Below, piece by piece: positions 26,351-34,837 of a stretch of DNA of 64,000 nt. Within the stretch, counting starts at the first letter, position 1. Each line of letters opens with the position of its first letter. The DNA comes from Flammeovirgaceae bacterium UBA7330 (GTDB lineage Bacteria > Bacteroidota > Bacteroidia > Cytophagales > Cyclobacteriaceae): the NCBI GenBank assembly GCA_002471275.1, contig DKPQ01000017.1, forward strand, positions 372,001-436,000. Reading direction: 5' to 3'. The notes under the pieces were generated by a model, which worked only from the letters and a program-made list of their open reading frames with translations, ran no database searches and was not told the origin of the DNA. The position numbers and the translations under genes are program-made.

Positions 26351-26366
26351 ATCGCAATATTACGAT
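26351..26366. promoter_or_regulatory. ArsR box upstream of arsM
   Basis: ATCGCAATATTACGAT, identical to the box before arsR. On the minus strand, TAATATTG is a -7-like element with TTGG about 20 bases upstream as a -33 candidate, so the box overlaps the promoter. Confidence 0.8.
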
Positions 26367-26532
26367 TAGTAACGTTAAAGAACCAACAATAGTTTAGTTT
26401 TTTTGAGTTTTATATAAAAAGTGTAGGTGGCTCAGACTACCCAGTGAGTTGCAGTTGGTTGGTAGCAATAATTTTGACTTGTATGAATGATATAAACCCC
26501 CTTTCTTTGTATATGATATAAATGATGATCCA

Positions 26533-27072
26533 ATGGGGACTCATAGCTTTCCATTCATCTCCACAAAGCGTTGTCTATTAAGGGGGATTACGGTCGAGGA
26601 CCTTTCCCGGATTTATGCGGGGCTCTCGAATCCGGAAGTCATTAGGTACTATGGTGTTAGTTTTGATTCTTTGGAGGCCACCAGATACCAGATGGAATGG
26701 TACAATCAACTTGAAAAAGACGGAACAGGCATATGGTGGGCCATTACTTCCAGGGACAAAGAGAATTTTTTTGGAGCTGCAGGGCTCAATAATATCTCAA
26801 AAGAACATCTCAAGGGAGAAATCGGATTTTGGCTCATGCCAGACTATTGGGGGCAGGGAATTATGCGTGAGATAGTACCCGAAATCCTAAACCATTGTTT
26901 TGAGACTTTAAATCTTCACAGGATCGAAGGGATAGTGGAACATGAAAATGTCAACTGTAAAAAGTTGATGGAACGACTGGGCTTTCAACACGAAGGAACG
27001 ATGAAGGAGTGTGAGATCAAAAATGGTCGATTCATCAGTCTGGATATGTATGCAATGATTAAGCGTGATTGA
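26533..27072 (+). CDS. GNAT N-acetyltransferase (RimJ/RimL-like)
   Basis: 179 aa GNAT fold: RCLLRGITVEDLSRIYAGLSNPEVIRYYG at the N-terminus, GEIGFWLMPDYWGQGIMREIVPEILNHCFETLNLHRIEGIVEHENVNCKKLMERLGF in the second half, with the acetyl-CoA loop WGQGI and the ENxxSxKLMERLGF-type motif. This subgroup acetylates protein N-termini or small molecules; the substrate is unknown. The next 170 bp contain only a 31-codon open frame at 27088-27183 that I do not call. Confidence 0.87.
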   Translation: MGTHSFPFISTKRCLLRGITVEDLSRIYAGLSNPEVIRYYGVSFDSLEATRYQMEWYNQLEKDGTGIWWAITSRDKENFFGAAGLNNISKEHLKGEIGFWLMPDYWGQGIMREIVPEILNHCFETLNLHRIEGIVEHENVNCKKLMERLGFQHEGTMKECEIKNGRFISLDMYAMIKRD

Positions 27073-27245
27073 ACCTGTTGGATATTTATGAATGTATTCG
27101 CCAATGACCAGGTATTTCGGATGCACTATGTGCTCGAAAATCATCCGGGGAGAAGAGCTCTCTGGATGAATTATATCAATTGATTTTACTGTGCCCTGAT
27201 CCTAATCGAACACTCAAATCCTTTCATGAGTTAAACAGGAATTAG

Positions 27246-27413
27246 TTAATTGCGTAACAGCCTGTTTTCGATCATCCATTGATCCAATTTTGGACGTTCC
27301 GAAGGGTGAATGAATTTGAGGGCTTTTTGGTATTCCTTTTCAAGTAGAAAGTCATCAAAACTTACTTTCTTAAGTATCATTTTATAGTAGTTCAATAAAG
27401 AATTACTTTTCAT
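27246..27413 (-). CDS. Small protein of 55 residues
   Basis: ATG at 27413, TAA at 27248-27246. The product starts MKSNSLLNYYKMILKKVSFD, continues through FDDFLLEKEYQKALKFIHPSERPKL, and ends NRLLRN. The pattern (a short helix, then 'KVSFD...L..KE..KAL..L.P.E...L..W') recalls a family of very short Bacteroidota proteins of unknown role. It lies downstream of a strong hairpin (27447-27478). Confidence 0.6.
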   Translation of the reverse strand: MKSNSLLNYYKMILKKVSFDDFLLEKEYQKALKFIHPSERPKLDQWMIENRLLRN

Positions 27414-27446
27414 TTGTTTGATGATTTTTTTATGAATTCAATTAAA

Positions 27447-27478
27447 CAAAAGGAGGAGCTGTTGTACTCCTCCTTTTG
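27447..27478. terminator. Terminator hairpin
   Basis: CAAAAGGAGGAG pairs perfectly with CTCCTCCTTTTG (12-bp arms, 8-base loop). It follows the lipoprotein gene read on the minus strand and ends in a T-run on each side. Confidence 0.8.
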
Positions 27479-27491
27479 TGGCATATTGAGA

Positions 27492-27755
27492 TCATTTCTT
27501 GTCCTTTTCCGCTTTTTCTGACGCATCCTCAGCGGTTGACTCACTGGTGGAGTTTGCCTCTTCGTTTTCAACGTCAGTTGATTCTGCTGCTACAGCTCCA
27601 GCTTCATTGATTTCTGTATTGCTGTTCTGTTCTGTCTCTGCAGATCCCGAAGAAGTACATCCAACCATTATCATAAACAGAAGAATAGTCAGAAAGCTGA
27701 TGAACCTGATATTGCTGAGTTTCAACGTTTCCATGATTCCTCCTTTCTTATTCAT
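27492..27755 (-). CDS. Small lipoprotein with acidic low-complexity tail
   Basis: 87 aa from the first ATG (a second ATG at residue 8 is equally possible). The hydrophobic segment ends in the lipobox MVGC, then follows a Ser/Glu/Ala/Asn-rich acidic tail that ends in the basic DKK. Such proteins are small envelope lipoproteins of unknown function. It lies upstream of nothing else on its strand and is followed by a perfect hairpin. Confidence 0.65.
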   Translation of the reverse strand: MNKKGGIMETLKLSNIRFISFLTILLFMIMVGCTSSGSAETEQNSNTEINEAGAVAAESTDVENEEANSTSESTAEDASEKAEKDKK

Positions 27756-27804
27756 CTAACATAAGTACAACTGCGATTAAGAAATTGAATCCAATAGTTG
27801 TCGC

Positions 27805-28245
27805 TTAGGAAATAGCAATGGTTTTCACCGGTTTCTTCCTGGCTTCTTCTTTCTTAGGAATTATCAAAGAAAGCATACCATCCCTGTAAGTAGCCTCAAT
27901 CTTATCGGCTACTACCGTATTGGGTAGGTAGAAGGATCGTTTGAAGGAGTAATAGCTAAACTCCCTACGAGTGTATTGTTGATTTTCATTTTCTTCCACA
28001 GTGTTTAGATCGGACCAGATGGTTAACATATCATTGTCCAACTCTATATGGAAGTCATTTTTCTTCATTCCGGGGGCAGCCATTTCTACCCTGAAGTCAT
28101 CATTGGTCTCCACAATGTTTACTGGTGGAACCGACCTCAATTGATTGGATCTTCTGTTTGACCAATCAAAGAGGTCTCTTGTAAGGAAATCATCAAAAAA
28201 GGAATTGTTAGGTAATAACCCATTTTTTTCTACTAATGTGCTCAT
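27805..28245 (-). CDS. Hsp20/alpha-crystallin small heat-shock protein
   Basis: 146 aa. N-terminal arm (residues 1-40), then an alpha-crystallin domain: PPVNIVETNDDFRVEMAAPGMKKNDFHIELDNDMLTI and YYSFKRSFYLPNTVVADKIEATYRDGMLSLIIPKKEE, followed by a short tail ending TIAIS (the IXI-type anchor). It is an ATP-independent holdase that binds unfolding proteins in the cytoplasm. A 300-bp region separates it from the divergent metal-efflux operon. Confidence 0.92.
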   Translation of the reverse strand: MSTLVEKNGLLPNNSFFDDFLTRDLFDWSNRRSNQLRSVPPVNIVETNDDFRVEMAAPGMKKNDFHIELDNDMLTIWSDLNTVEENENQQYTRREFSYYSFKRSFYLPNTVVADKIEATYRDGMLSLIIPKKEEARKKPVKTIAIS

Positions 28246-28553
28246 CGTCTTTACATTTTAATAGTTAAACAAGTCAAATCTGGTTAAACTGTAATCCCGA
28301 CGATTCATCGGGACCATCAAAACCCAAAGTCAATAAACAGTAGAATCGCGATTCTATTTTTCAGTTTAGCAATTCAAATGCCAGTGCATATCAACTTAAA
28401 AAATGACAGAGTTATACTGAAAAAATGTCAGTTTTGGGACACCTGAACTGACAGATGCTCTTTTTAATGATTTTTTTCGATGTTGGTGCAATCAAATGCG
28501 CTTTTCATTTGTTAAGACGGTATATGTGGAGGTTTTTTATTTAATTTGTCTTA
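28246..28553. promoter_or_regulatory. Divergent intergenic region, hsp20 / metal efflux
   Basis: This 308-bp stretch holds no gene. It contains an 8-bp inverted repeat TGTCAGTT (28426-28433) and AACTGACA (28446-28453) with a 12-base spacer, plus a third half-site TGACAG at 28404-28409. There is also a short hairpin (TCCCGA 28295-28300 with TCGGGA 28308-28313) in the presumed hsp20 leader. The TGTCAG dyads are candidate operator sites, but which operon they serve is unclear. Confidence 0.5.
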
Positions 28554-28922
28554 GTGAAGCGTAGGATCTATCATATTTTGCTTTCCTTACCCGTCCTGGT
28601 GGTATTACTCCATTCGGTGACACCACATCAGCACCTTGCCCTTGACGAGACGCCTACTTTCATCGCTCAAAACCATTGTTCCGAAAGTTTTTTAAGTCAT
28701 ATTTTTGAAGTTGACCTCGGTGAGAATCACCTGGAAGAGTTCAAAATCTCCAGGTATGACGTGGATTTTCATCCTGATCTGGATTTGTTTGTCAATGCAG
28801 ATCTTGACCCTGTTTATTCGATAAATTATACAGAAGGTCATTTCTTCGCTGTTGAAGATCTGGATGTTCAGGATCTCTATCTGCGAGGTAGCCATACGCT
28901 ACGTGCGCCTCCGGTTGCTTAA
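28554..28922 (+). CDS. Small exported protein preceding the Cus-type efflux genes
   Basis: 122 aa starting with GTG. A signal peptide (about 1-22) is followed by HSVTPHQHL, a His-rich motif at the start of the mature part. The rest is acidic, and the protein ends LRAPPVA. Small proteins with a HxxxPHxH motif and an AP/PP end precede cusA-type genes in many Bacteroidota, so a role in periplasmic metal binding is inferred. It is 70 bp upstream of the RND pump gene. Confidence 0.65.
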   Translation: MKRRIYHILLSLPVLVVLLHSVTPHQHLALDETPTFIAQNHCSESFLSHIFEVDLGENHLEEFKISRYDVDFHPDLDLFVNADLDPVYSINYTEGHFFAVEDLDVQDLYLRGSHTLRAPPVA

Positions 28923-28991
28923 CCATTTCTTTTCGTTCACCGTACCGGTGAGCCCTCATCCTTTTTCTTAAGCAACTAAAACCAAATTTTC

Positions 28992-31900
28992 ATGTTTGGA
29001 AAAATCATTGCTTATTCCATCCAGAATAAGCTCATCGTGCTGCTCATGGTGGCAGCAATAATTATTGGAGGAATCTATTCCATGCGGGGAATACCCCTGG
29101 ATGCCGTACCTGATATTACAAACAACCAGGTGCAGGTGGTGACTGTCTCTCCGACGCTGGCCGCAGAGGAGGTGGAGCAACTTATTACTTTTCCAATTGA
29201 AGCTTCACTATCAAATATTCCGGACGTCATCGAGATCAGATCCATTTCCCGCTATGGACTCTCGGTCATTACCATTGTCTTCGAGGAGGATATGGAGATG
29301 CTGGATGCCCGGCAGTATGTACGGGAACAGCTTGGGGTGGTAGATATACCTGCGGGCTTTGGTACGCCCGAACTTATGCCGATAACCACCGGGTTGGGAG
29401 AGATCTATCAATATGTGTTACATGTCCAGCCGGGCTATGAGGATCGATACGATATCATGGACCTGCGGACCATTCAGGATTGGATCATCAAGAGACAATT
29501 GGCGGGTATCCCAGGGGTGATTGAGGTGAGCAGCTTTGGTGGACTGGTCAAAGAATATGAAGTTGCAGTAGATCCGGAGCGGATGTTTGCGCTTAAGCTG
29601 ACACTTCCTGAAATAATTCGGGCTTTGGAACGCAACAATGAAAATTCTGGCGGGAGTTATATTGAGCAAGGCACCAAAGCTCTTTACTTACGTACATTCG
29701 GGCGTCTCCAGACAAAGGAAGACATTGAGGACGTATTGGTTGCCAGTAAAGGTGATCTGCCTGTCTACCTCCGGGATATAGCCCAGGTACAACTGGGTAG
29801 TCCAAAGCGGTATGGTGCAATGACCATGGATGGAAAGGGTGAAGTTGTTGGAGGGATTACCCTAATGTTGAAAGGGAGTAATTCATCTGAAACCATCGCC
29901 AATGTACAGGAACGGGTTGCCCAGACCCAGGCGGTCTTGCCTGAAGGGCTCAAGATTGAGGCTTACCTTGACCGCTCGGAACTTATAGGCAGGGCCATTA
30001 ATACGGTAAAAAACAACCTGATCGAAGGAGGACTCATTGTAATCTTTGTGCTTGTTTTGCTCCTTGGAAATTTACGTGGAGGACTGGTTGTTGCCTCTGT
30101 TATTCCACTTTCCATGCTTTTTGCTTTTATGCTGATGCGCTATTTTGGGGTGTCAGCCAACCTGATGTCGTTGGGAGCCATCGACTTTGGGATAGTTGTG
30201 GATGGAGCCGTAATTATCGTTGAAGCGGTGCTTCATACCATTTATTCAAAATTTGCTGGGCGTAGGTTGGAGCAAAATGAAATGGACCATGTGATTGCAG
30301 ATACTGCTGGCAAAATCTACAATTCCGCTGCGTTTGGGGTACTGATTATACTCGTGGTATTTATCCCTGTCATGACCCTAACTGGAATAGAAGGTAAGAT
30401 GTTTCGTCCGATGGCCTTTACCGTGAGTTTTGCCATCCTCGGGGCCATGATCCTGTCTATGACTTACGTGCCGGTGATGGCTTCCCTGTTTTTCAAAAAA
30501 GAAATCAAAAGCCATGTGAGTTTTGCTGATAAGATTGTGGGTGGACTTAGGAGTGCATACAAGCCATCCCTCACCTGGGCATTGAAATACCCCAAATGGG
30601 TCATCACGATTGCTTTTAGTCTGTTGTTGCTTGCCGGATGGACTTTTTCCCGTATGGGAGGCGAGTTTATCCCGAACCTGGAGGAGGGTGATCTGGCTAT
30701 GCAAATGACGATTCAACCGGGTAGCTCGCTCACAGAGAGCATCAAGACAAGTACCAAAGCAGAAAAGATCCTGTTGGATAATTTTCCTGAAGTGAAACGT
30801 GTGGTTTCCAAAATCGGAACTGCCGAGGTGCCCACTGACCCCATGGCCATTGAAGATGCGGACATCATGATCTTGCTCCAGCCCAAAGATGAATGGGTGA
30901 CCGCAGACAACCGGGAAGATCTGGTGACAGCCATGAAAGAGAAGCTTTCTCTGATTGTGGGTGCATCCTTTGATTTTACGCAACCCATCCAGCTTCGGTT
31001 TAATGAGTTGATGACAGGTGCCAAAACAGATATTGCTATCCAGATTTTTGGGGAGGACATTGATCGTTTGGCATCGCTTGCTGATCGCACATCAGAAATC
31101 ATTAAGAATGTGCAGGGTGTAGGGGATATCAAAGTTGAGCAGACGGAGGGGCTCCCACAACTCATGGTGACTTACGACCGGGAAATGATGGCCTATTATG
31201 GTATAGATGTAGATGAACTAAATACCATCATCAAGTCTGCTTATGCTGGCACTGTGGTTGGTCAGGTTTTTGAGAATGAAAGGCAGTTTGACCTGGTAGT
31301 CCGTTATGATGAGCCTTTTAGGAACGTATTTGATATGGATAAACTGTGGGTAAATACCATGCATGGAAAACAGATTCCGGTGAGCAAAGTAGCTACCGGT
31401 GTATATAGGGAAAGCCCTTTGCAGATCAGCAGGGAGCAGGCAAAACGGAGGATCAATGTGGGGGTGAATGTCCGAAATCGCGATGTCGCAAGTCTGGTAA
31501 GTGAGCTTCAAAGTAAGATCGATGCGGAGCTCAGACTTCCCCCCGGGTACATGGTAACATATGGAGGGCAGTTTGAGAATCTGGAGCAGGCAAAAGCCAG
31601 GCTCCAGGTGGCAGTTCCCCTGGCATTGGCATCTATCCTGGTTCTGTTGTATTTCACTTTTGGAAATGTGAAAGACTCACTGATCATTTTTATGGCAGTA
31701 CCCTTTGCGGCGATTGGGGGAGTGTTTGCGCTTTGGTTGCGCGATATGCCTTTCAGTATTTCTGCAGGTGTAGGTTTTATTGCACTCTTTGGGGTTGCCG
31801 TATTGAATGGTATTGTATTGATTCAATATTACCGACAGTTACGAGAGGAGGGAGAAACCTCATTGGATCAGCTGGTCATGAGAGGTGGATTGGTACGTCT

Positions 31901-33260
31901 CCGGCCTGTGATCATGACTGCTGCTGTGGCTTCACTGGGATTTTTGCCCATGGCTACTTCTACCACAGCGGGAGGAGAGGTTCAGCGTCCATTAGCCACA
32001 GTGGTTATAGGAGGTTTGATTACTTCTACCTTGCTCACCTTAATTGTGCTCCCGGTCATTTATCTGATGATACACAAAAAGGAATTTTCCATCAATAAGG
32101 GTCTTATCATCCTGCTACTCATGAGCTTTTCCATTTCGGCATGGGGACAGCAATCTCCTACTACTTTGGAAAATCTTCAGCAAAGAGCCCTGAGTCAATA
32201 TGAGCTTATTGAGGAAGCGGGTCTGGCAGTACAACAGCAAGAAGCAATAAAAAAGCAGAGCTACAATCCGGGTAATCTCAACATGAACTTCACTTACGGT
32301 CAGATAGATGGTCCTGCTCAGGATTATAATTTCAGTATTGTTCAACCGCTGGGTAATATTCCCATGGCAGTAAAGCTTAATAAAGCCGGAGATAAGGCAG
32401 TAAAACTCGCAGAAGTGAATAAGCTGCTGACAGAGAAGTTTATCAAAAAGGAAGTGAATGATACCTATATCCGTTGGGTAGCGTCCGGTCTGGCGTTTGG
32501 ATCATTAAGTGCTCAGCTAGATCGCTATAGCACCCTGGAGGACCAGACAGGAAAAGCCATTTCGGCAGGCGAATTCAGTGAATTGGAAATGCTATATATC
32601 AGGCAGGAAAGCAGCAGGCTTGGACATCAGTTGCTCCAGACAAAACTGGCTCTTGAACAATCCAGAAATCGGTTGATTGAACTCACTGGTGTCCCCGGGG
32701 ATTCTCTTTTGCTACCAGAAGCCTTACCTGAAATATATCCGGTGAAGGATACCACACTCAGTCCGGTATTTTATGATGCATTTGGTTATCGGATGGATGT
32801 GGAAAATGAATTGTTGGGTGCCTCCAGGATGGGGTACCTTCCCAACTTAAGCATTGGTTATTTCAACCAGCAACTGAATGGTATATCCGGTTTTGAGGGC
32901 GTACAGGTGGGTGCTTCTCTTCCGTTATGGTTTAAACCACAAAAAACGCAGGTGCAGGAGCAGCGCATTGCTGCGGAAATGACTTCTCTGGAGAATCGCC
33001 GTGAGCTGAATCAATTGTACAGTTTACTTAATAAGTGCCTGAATACATTAAAGACCTTTAGCATTCAATATTCATTTGATGATATGGGTCGGACGGAGCG
33101 ACTCATTGAACAATCAGATAAGGCCCTGGCGGCCGGACAGTTAAATCTTTTCGATTACTTGAAAGTGGTTTCGCAAGCATATGAAAGCCAACGCAGCCAA
33201 TGGGAAACTCACCAGTTATACTTACATACTCTTACAGAATTAAAATATTACACAGAATGA
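28992..33260 (+). CDS. cusA: CusA/CzcA-type RND heavy-metal pump fused to a TolC-like domain
   Basis: 1422 aa. Residues 1-1025 are a heavy-metal-efflux RND pump: the start KLIVLLMVAAIIIGGIYSM, a proton-relay helix near residue 395 (GAIDFGIVVDGAVIIVEA), and a C-terminal half with VAVPLALASILVLLYFTFG and GFIALFGVAVLNGIVLIQYY. From about 1050 to 1422 comes a TolC/CusC-like coiled-coil domain (LENLQQRALSQYELIEEAG, SRNRLIELTGVPG, SDKALAAGQLNLFDYLKV). Between them, GLIILLLMSFSISAWG at about 1036-1052 looks like a retained signal peptide of the former outer-membrane protein. The complex pumps Cu, Ag, Zn, Co or Cd outward. Confidence 0.93.
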   Translation: MFGKIIAYSIQNKLIVLLMVAAIIIGGIYSMRGIPLDAVPDITNNQVQVVTVSPTLAAEEVEQLITFPIEASLSNIPDVIEIRSISRYGLSVITIVFEEDMEMLDARQYVREQLGVVDIPAGFGTPELMPITTGLGEIYQYVLHVQPGYEDRYDIMDLRTIQDWIIKRQLAGIPGVIEVSSFGGLVKEYEVAVDPERMFALKLTLPEIIRALERNNENSGGSYIEQGTKALYLRTFGRLQTKEDIEDVLVASKGDLPVYLRDIAQVQLGSPKRYGAMTMDGKGEVVGGITLMLKGSNSSETIANVQERVAQTQAVLPEGLKIEAYLDRSELIGRAINTVKNNLIEGGLIVIFVLVLLLGNLRGGLVVASVIPLSMLFAFMLMRYFGVSANLMSLGAIDFGIVVDGAVIIVEAVLHTIYSKFAGRRLEQNEMDHVIADTAGKIYNSAAFGVLIILVVFIPVMTLTGIEGKMFRPMAFTVSFAILGAMILSMTYVPVMASLFFKKEIKSHVSFADKIVGGLRSAYKPSLTWALKYPKWVITIAFSLLLLAGWTFSRMGGEFIPNLEEGDLAMQMTIQPGSSLTESIKTSTKAEKILLDNFPEVKRVVSKIGTAEVPTDPMAIEDADIMILLQPKDEWVTADNREDLVTAMKEKLSLIVGASFDFTQPIQLRFNELMTGAKTDIAIQIFGEDIDRLASLADRTSEIIKNVQGVGDIKVEQTEGLPQLMVTYDREMMAYYGIDVDELNTIIKSAYAGTVVGQVFENERQFDLVVRYDEPFRNVFDMDKLWVNTMHGKQIPVSKVATGVYRESPLQISREQAKRRINVGVNVRNRDVASLVSELQSKIDAELRLPPGYMVTYGGQFENLEQAKARLQVAVPLALASILVLLYFTFGNVKDSLIIFMAVPFAAIGGVFALWLRDMPFSISAGVGFIALFGVAVLNGIVLIQYYRQLREEGETSLDQLVMRGGLVRLRPVIMTAAVASLGFLPMATSTTAGGEVQRPLATVVIGGLITSTLLTLIVLPVIYLMIHKKEFSINKGLIILLLMSFSISAWGQQSPTTLENLQQRALSQYELIEEAGLAVQQQEAIKKQSYNPGNLNMNFTYGQIDGPAQDYNFSIVQPLGNIPMAVKLNKAGDKAVKLAEVNKLLTEKFIKKEVNDTYIRWVASGLAFGSLSAQLDRYSTLEDQTGKAISAGEFSELEMLYIRQESSRLGHQLLQTKLALEQSRNRLIELTGVPGDSLLLPEALPEIYPVKDTTLSPVFYDAFGYRMDVENELLGASRMGYLPNLSIGYFNQQLNGISGFEGVQVGASLPLWFKPQKTQVQEQRIAAEMTSLENRRELNQLYSLLNKCLNTLKTFSIQYSFDDMGRTERLIEQSDKALAAGQLNLFDYLKVVSQAYESQRSQWETHQLYLHTLTELKYYTE

Positions 33261-34351
33261 AAAATCTGATATATATAACCGTATTGAGCCTATTGATTGC
33301 ATGCAGTCAAAATACAGAGCAGGTTGAGCAAGTTGAGGCTGCCGGGTTGATCCAGCTTACATCCGAGCAGCTTGCATTTAATGAGATTCAAACAGGGGCT
33401 ATGCCTAAAGGTCCCATTTACCACAAAGTCAGGGCGACGGGTCAGGTAGATATACCTCCAAATTATTCCGTGAAAATATCCTCACCCACAGAAGCCTATG
33501 TGACCCAGCTGAAGGTGTTGCCCGGGCAGCGGGTAGTTCGTGGGCAGCTCCTGGCCAGGCTAAAGCACCTATCAATTGCAGAAATTCAAAAGACATATTT
33601 GACCGCCTTAGCAGAATTGAATTATGTGAGGAAGGATCTTGCCCGGAAACAAGGACTTATTGATGGGAATACCGTCTCGGCACGTGAGTATGAACGACTG
33701 CAAAGTGAGGAGCAATCTAAAACAGCAAACTTGAAGTCTATTGAGAGCGAATTAGTGCGGTTGGGTATTGAATTTGACAATTTAACCAGTGAGACAGTAA
33801 CACAGACACTGGATGTAAGAGCCCCGATATCCGGGGTGGTGACGGACCTTTTTAGTCAGACTGGTCAGTTTGCTGCACCCAATGACCCATTATTGACGAT
33901 TTCAAGCAGGGATCATGAGCATGTGGAGTTGGAAGTCTTTCAGGAAGATCTTGTAAAGATAAGAGAGGGGATGGAAGTATGGATGCGGTTGCCCGGGCAA
34001 GAGAAAATCTACTCGGGTGAGATATTTCTGACAAACATCCAGCTAGATAAAGAAACATTGTCAGGCAATGTGCATGTCCATGTGGGTGAAGATTTTCCTG
34101 AGCTGCCCATTGGGGCTGTGGTCTTTGGAGAGATTATATATCAGGTGGATTCCGGGTATGTGATGCCCCGGTCGGAGGTGATCAGGGAAGGGACTAATCA
34201 CTTCATTTTTACCAGTTCACACGAAGGGTACAAAAAGCAACAGGTTGAGATTGGGTTTGATGATGGAGTTAATGTGAACATTAAAGGTCCACAGGAAATG
34301 CTGGGGACAGAGGTAGTACTTAAGGGAAATTATTATTTAAATGGGATATAG
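33257..34351 (+). CDS. cusB: CusB-type RND periplasmic adaptor lipoprotein
   Basis: 364 aa from the ATG at 33257, which overlaps the pump's stop (ATGA); the longer frame from 33200 is not used. Lipobox ends at C16. Adaptor layout: VDIPPNYSVKISSPTEAYVTQLKVLPGQRVVRGQLLARL (lipoyl half), a coiled-coil hairpin about 110-170, LDVRAPISGVVTDLFSQTGQFAAPNDPL (second lipoyl half), and a beta-barrel then membrane-proximal domain. It joins the inner-membrane pump to the TolC-like part and may pass metal ions to it. Confidence 0.92.
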   Translation: MKNLIYITVLSLLIACSQNTEQVEQVEAAGLIQLTSEQLAFNEIQTGAMPKGPIYHKVRATGQVDIPPNYSVKISSPTEAYVTQLKVLPGQRVVRGQLLARLKHLSIAEIQKTYLTALAELNYVRKDLARKQGLIDGNTVSAREYERLQSEEQSKTANLKSIESELVRLGIEFDNLTSETVTQTLDVRAPISGVVTDLFSQTGQFAAPNDPLLTISSRDHEHVELEVFQEDLVKIREGMEVWMRLPGQEKIYSGEIFLTNIQLDKETLSGNVHVHVGEDFPELPIGAVVFGEIIYQVDSGYVMPRSEVIREGTNHFIFTSSHEGYKKQQVEIGFDDGVNVNIKGPQEMLGTEVVLKGNYYLNGI

Positions 34352-34399
34352 GGAGAATCCCAAATATTAGGAATTTTGTGTTGATAAAACGATTAATTC

Positions 34400-34792
34400 A
34401 TGCAAAATAAAATGGGTAGGGCTGTCCTGCTAACATGTGATTATGAAGCTTCGGCTGCTTTCTATGAAAAAGTCTTCGGGTTTGAAAGGCTATTCGATAT
34501 GACCACTAATGAAGGACAACGCTTTCTTCAATTGGGTGACAAGGCTTCCAATGTAGGTATCTGGCTATTGAAAGCTGAAGGTAAAGAACAGGAAGCACGA
34601 GTTGGTAATCAAACAGCGGGTCAACCAACGCTTGTCATCTATACTGAAGATTTGGACCAACTCTATCAAAATATGAAGAAGCTTCAGGTAGAGATCAAGG
34701 TAGCCCCTGTGACCGGTCCAGAGTATCATTTTTTACACTGTTTTGATCATGATGGAAATGAAATTGTCGTGGTGGAATTGATAGAACAATAA
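34400..34792 (+). CDS. VOC family protein
   Basis: 130 aa: GRAVLLTCDYEASAAFYEKVFGFERLF at the start, TLVIYTEDLDQLYQNMKKL in the middle, and YHFLHCFDHDGNEIVVVEL at the end, the two beta-alpha-beta-beta-beta halves of the VOC fold. The metal ligands are only partly clear. Function unknown; 48 bp after cusB, same strand, but an own transcript is likely. Confidence 0.8.
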   Translation: MQNKMGRAVLLTCDYEASAAFYEKVFGFERLFDMTTNEGQRFLQLGDKASNVGIWLLKAEGKEQEARVGNQTAGQPTLVIYTEDLDQLYQNMKKLQVEIKVAPVTGPEYHFLHCFDHDGNEIVVVELIEQ

Positions 34793-34837
34793 CTAAAGCA
34801 TCGTCAGGCACAGCCAGTTGCTTTATAAATTGTTCCA

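Noticed and set aside
27088..27183. 31-codon frame between the GNAT gene and the 55-aa gene
   Set aside because: Too short and without any recognisable pattern; could be chance.
30378..30983. Long open frame on the strand opposite the RND pump gene
   Set aside because: The pump has strong protein motifs on the plus strand; the opposite frame is low-complexity in character and matches no family.
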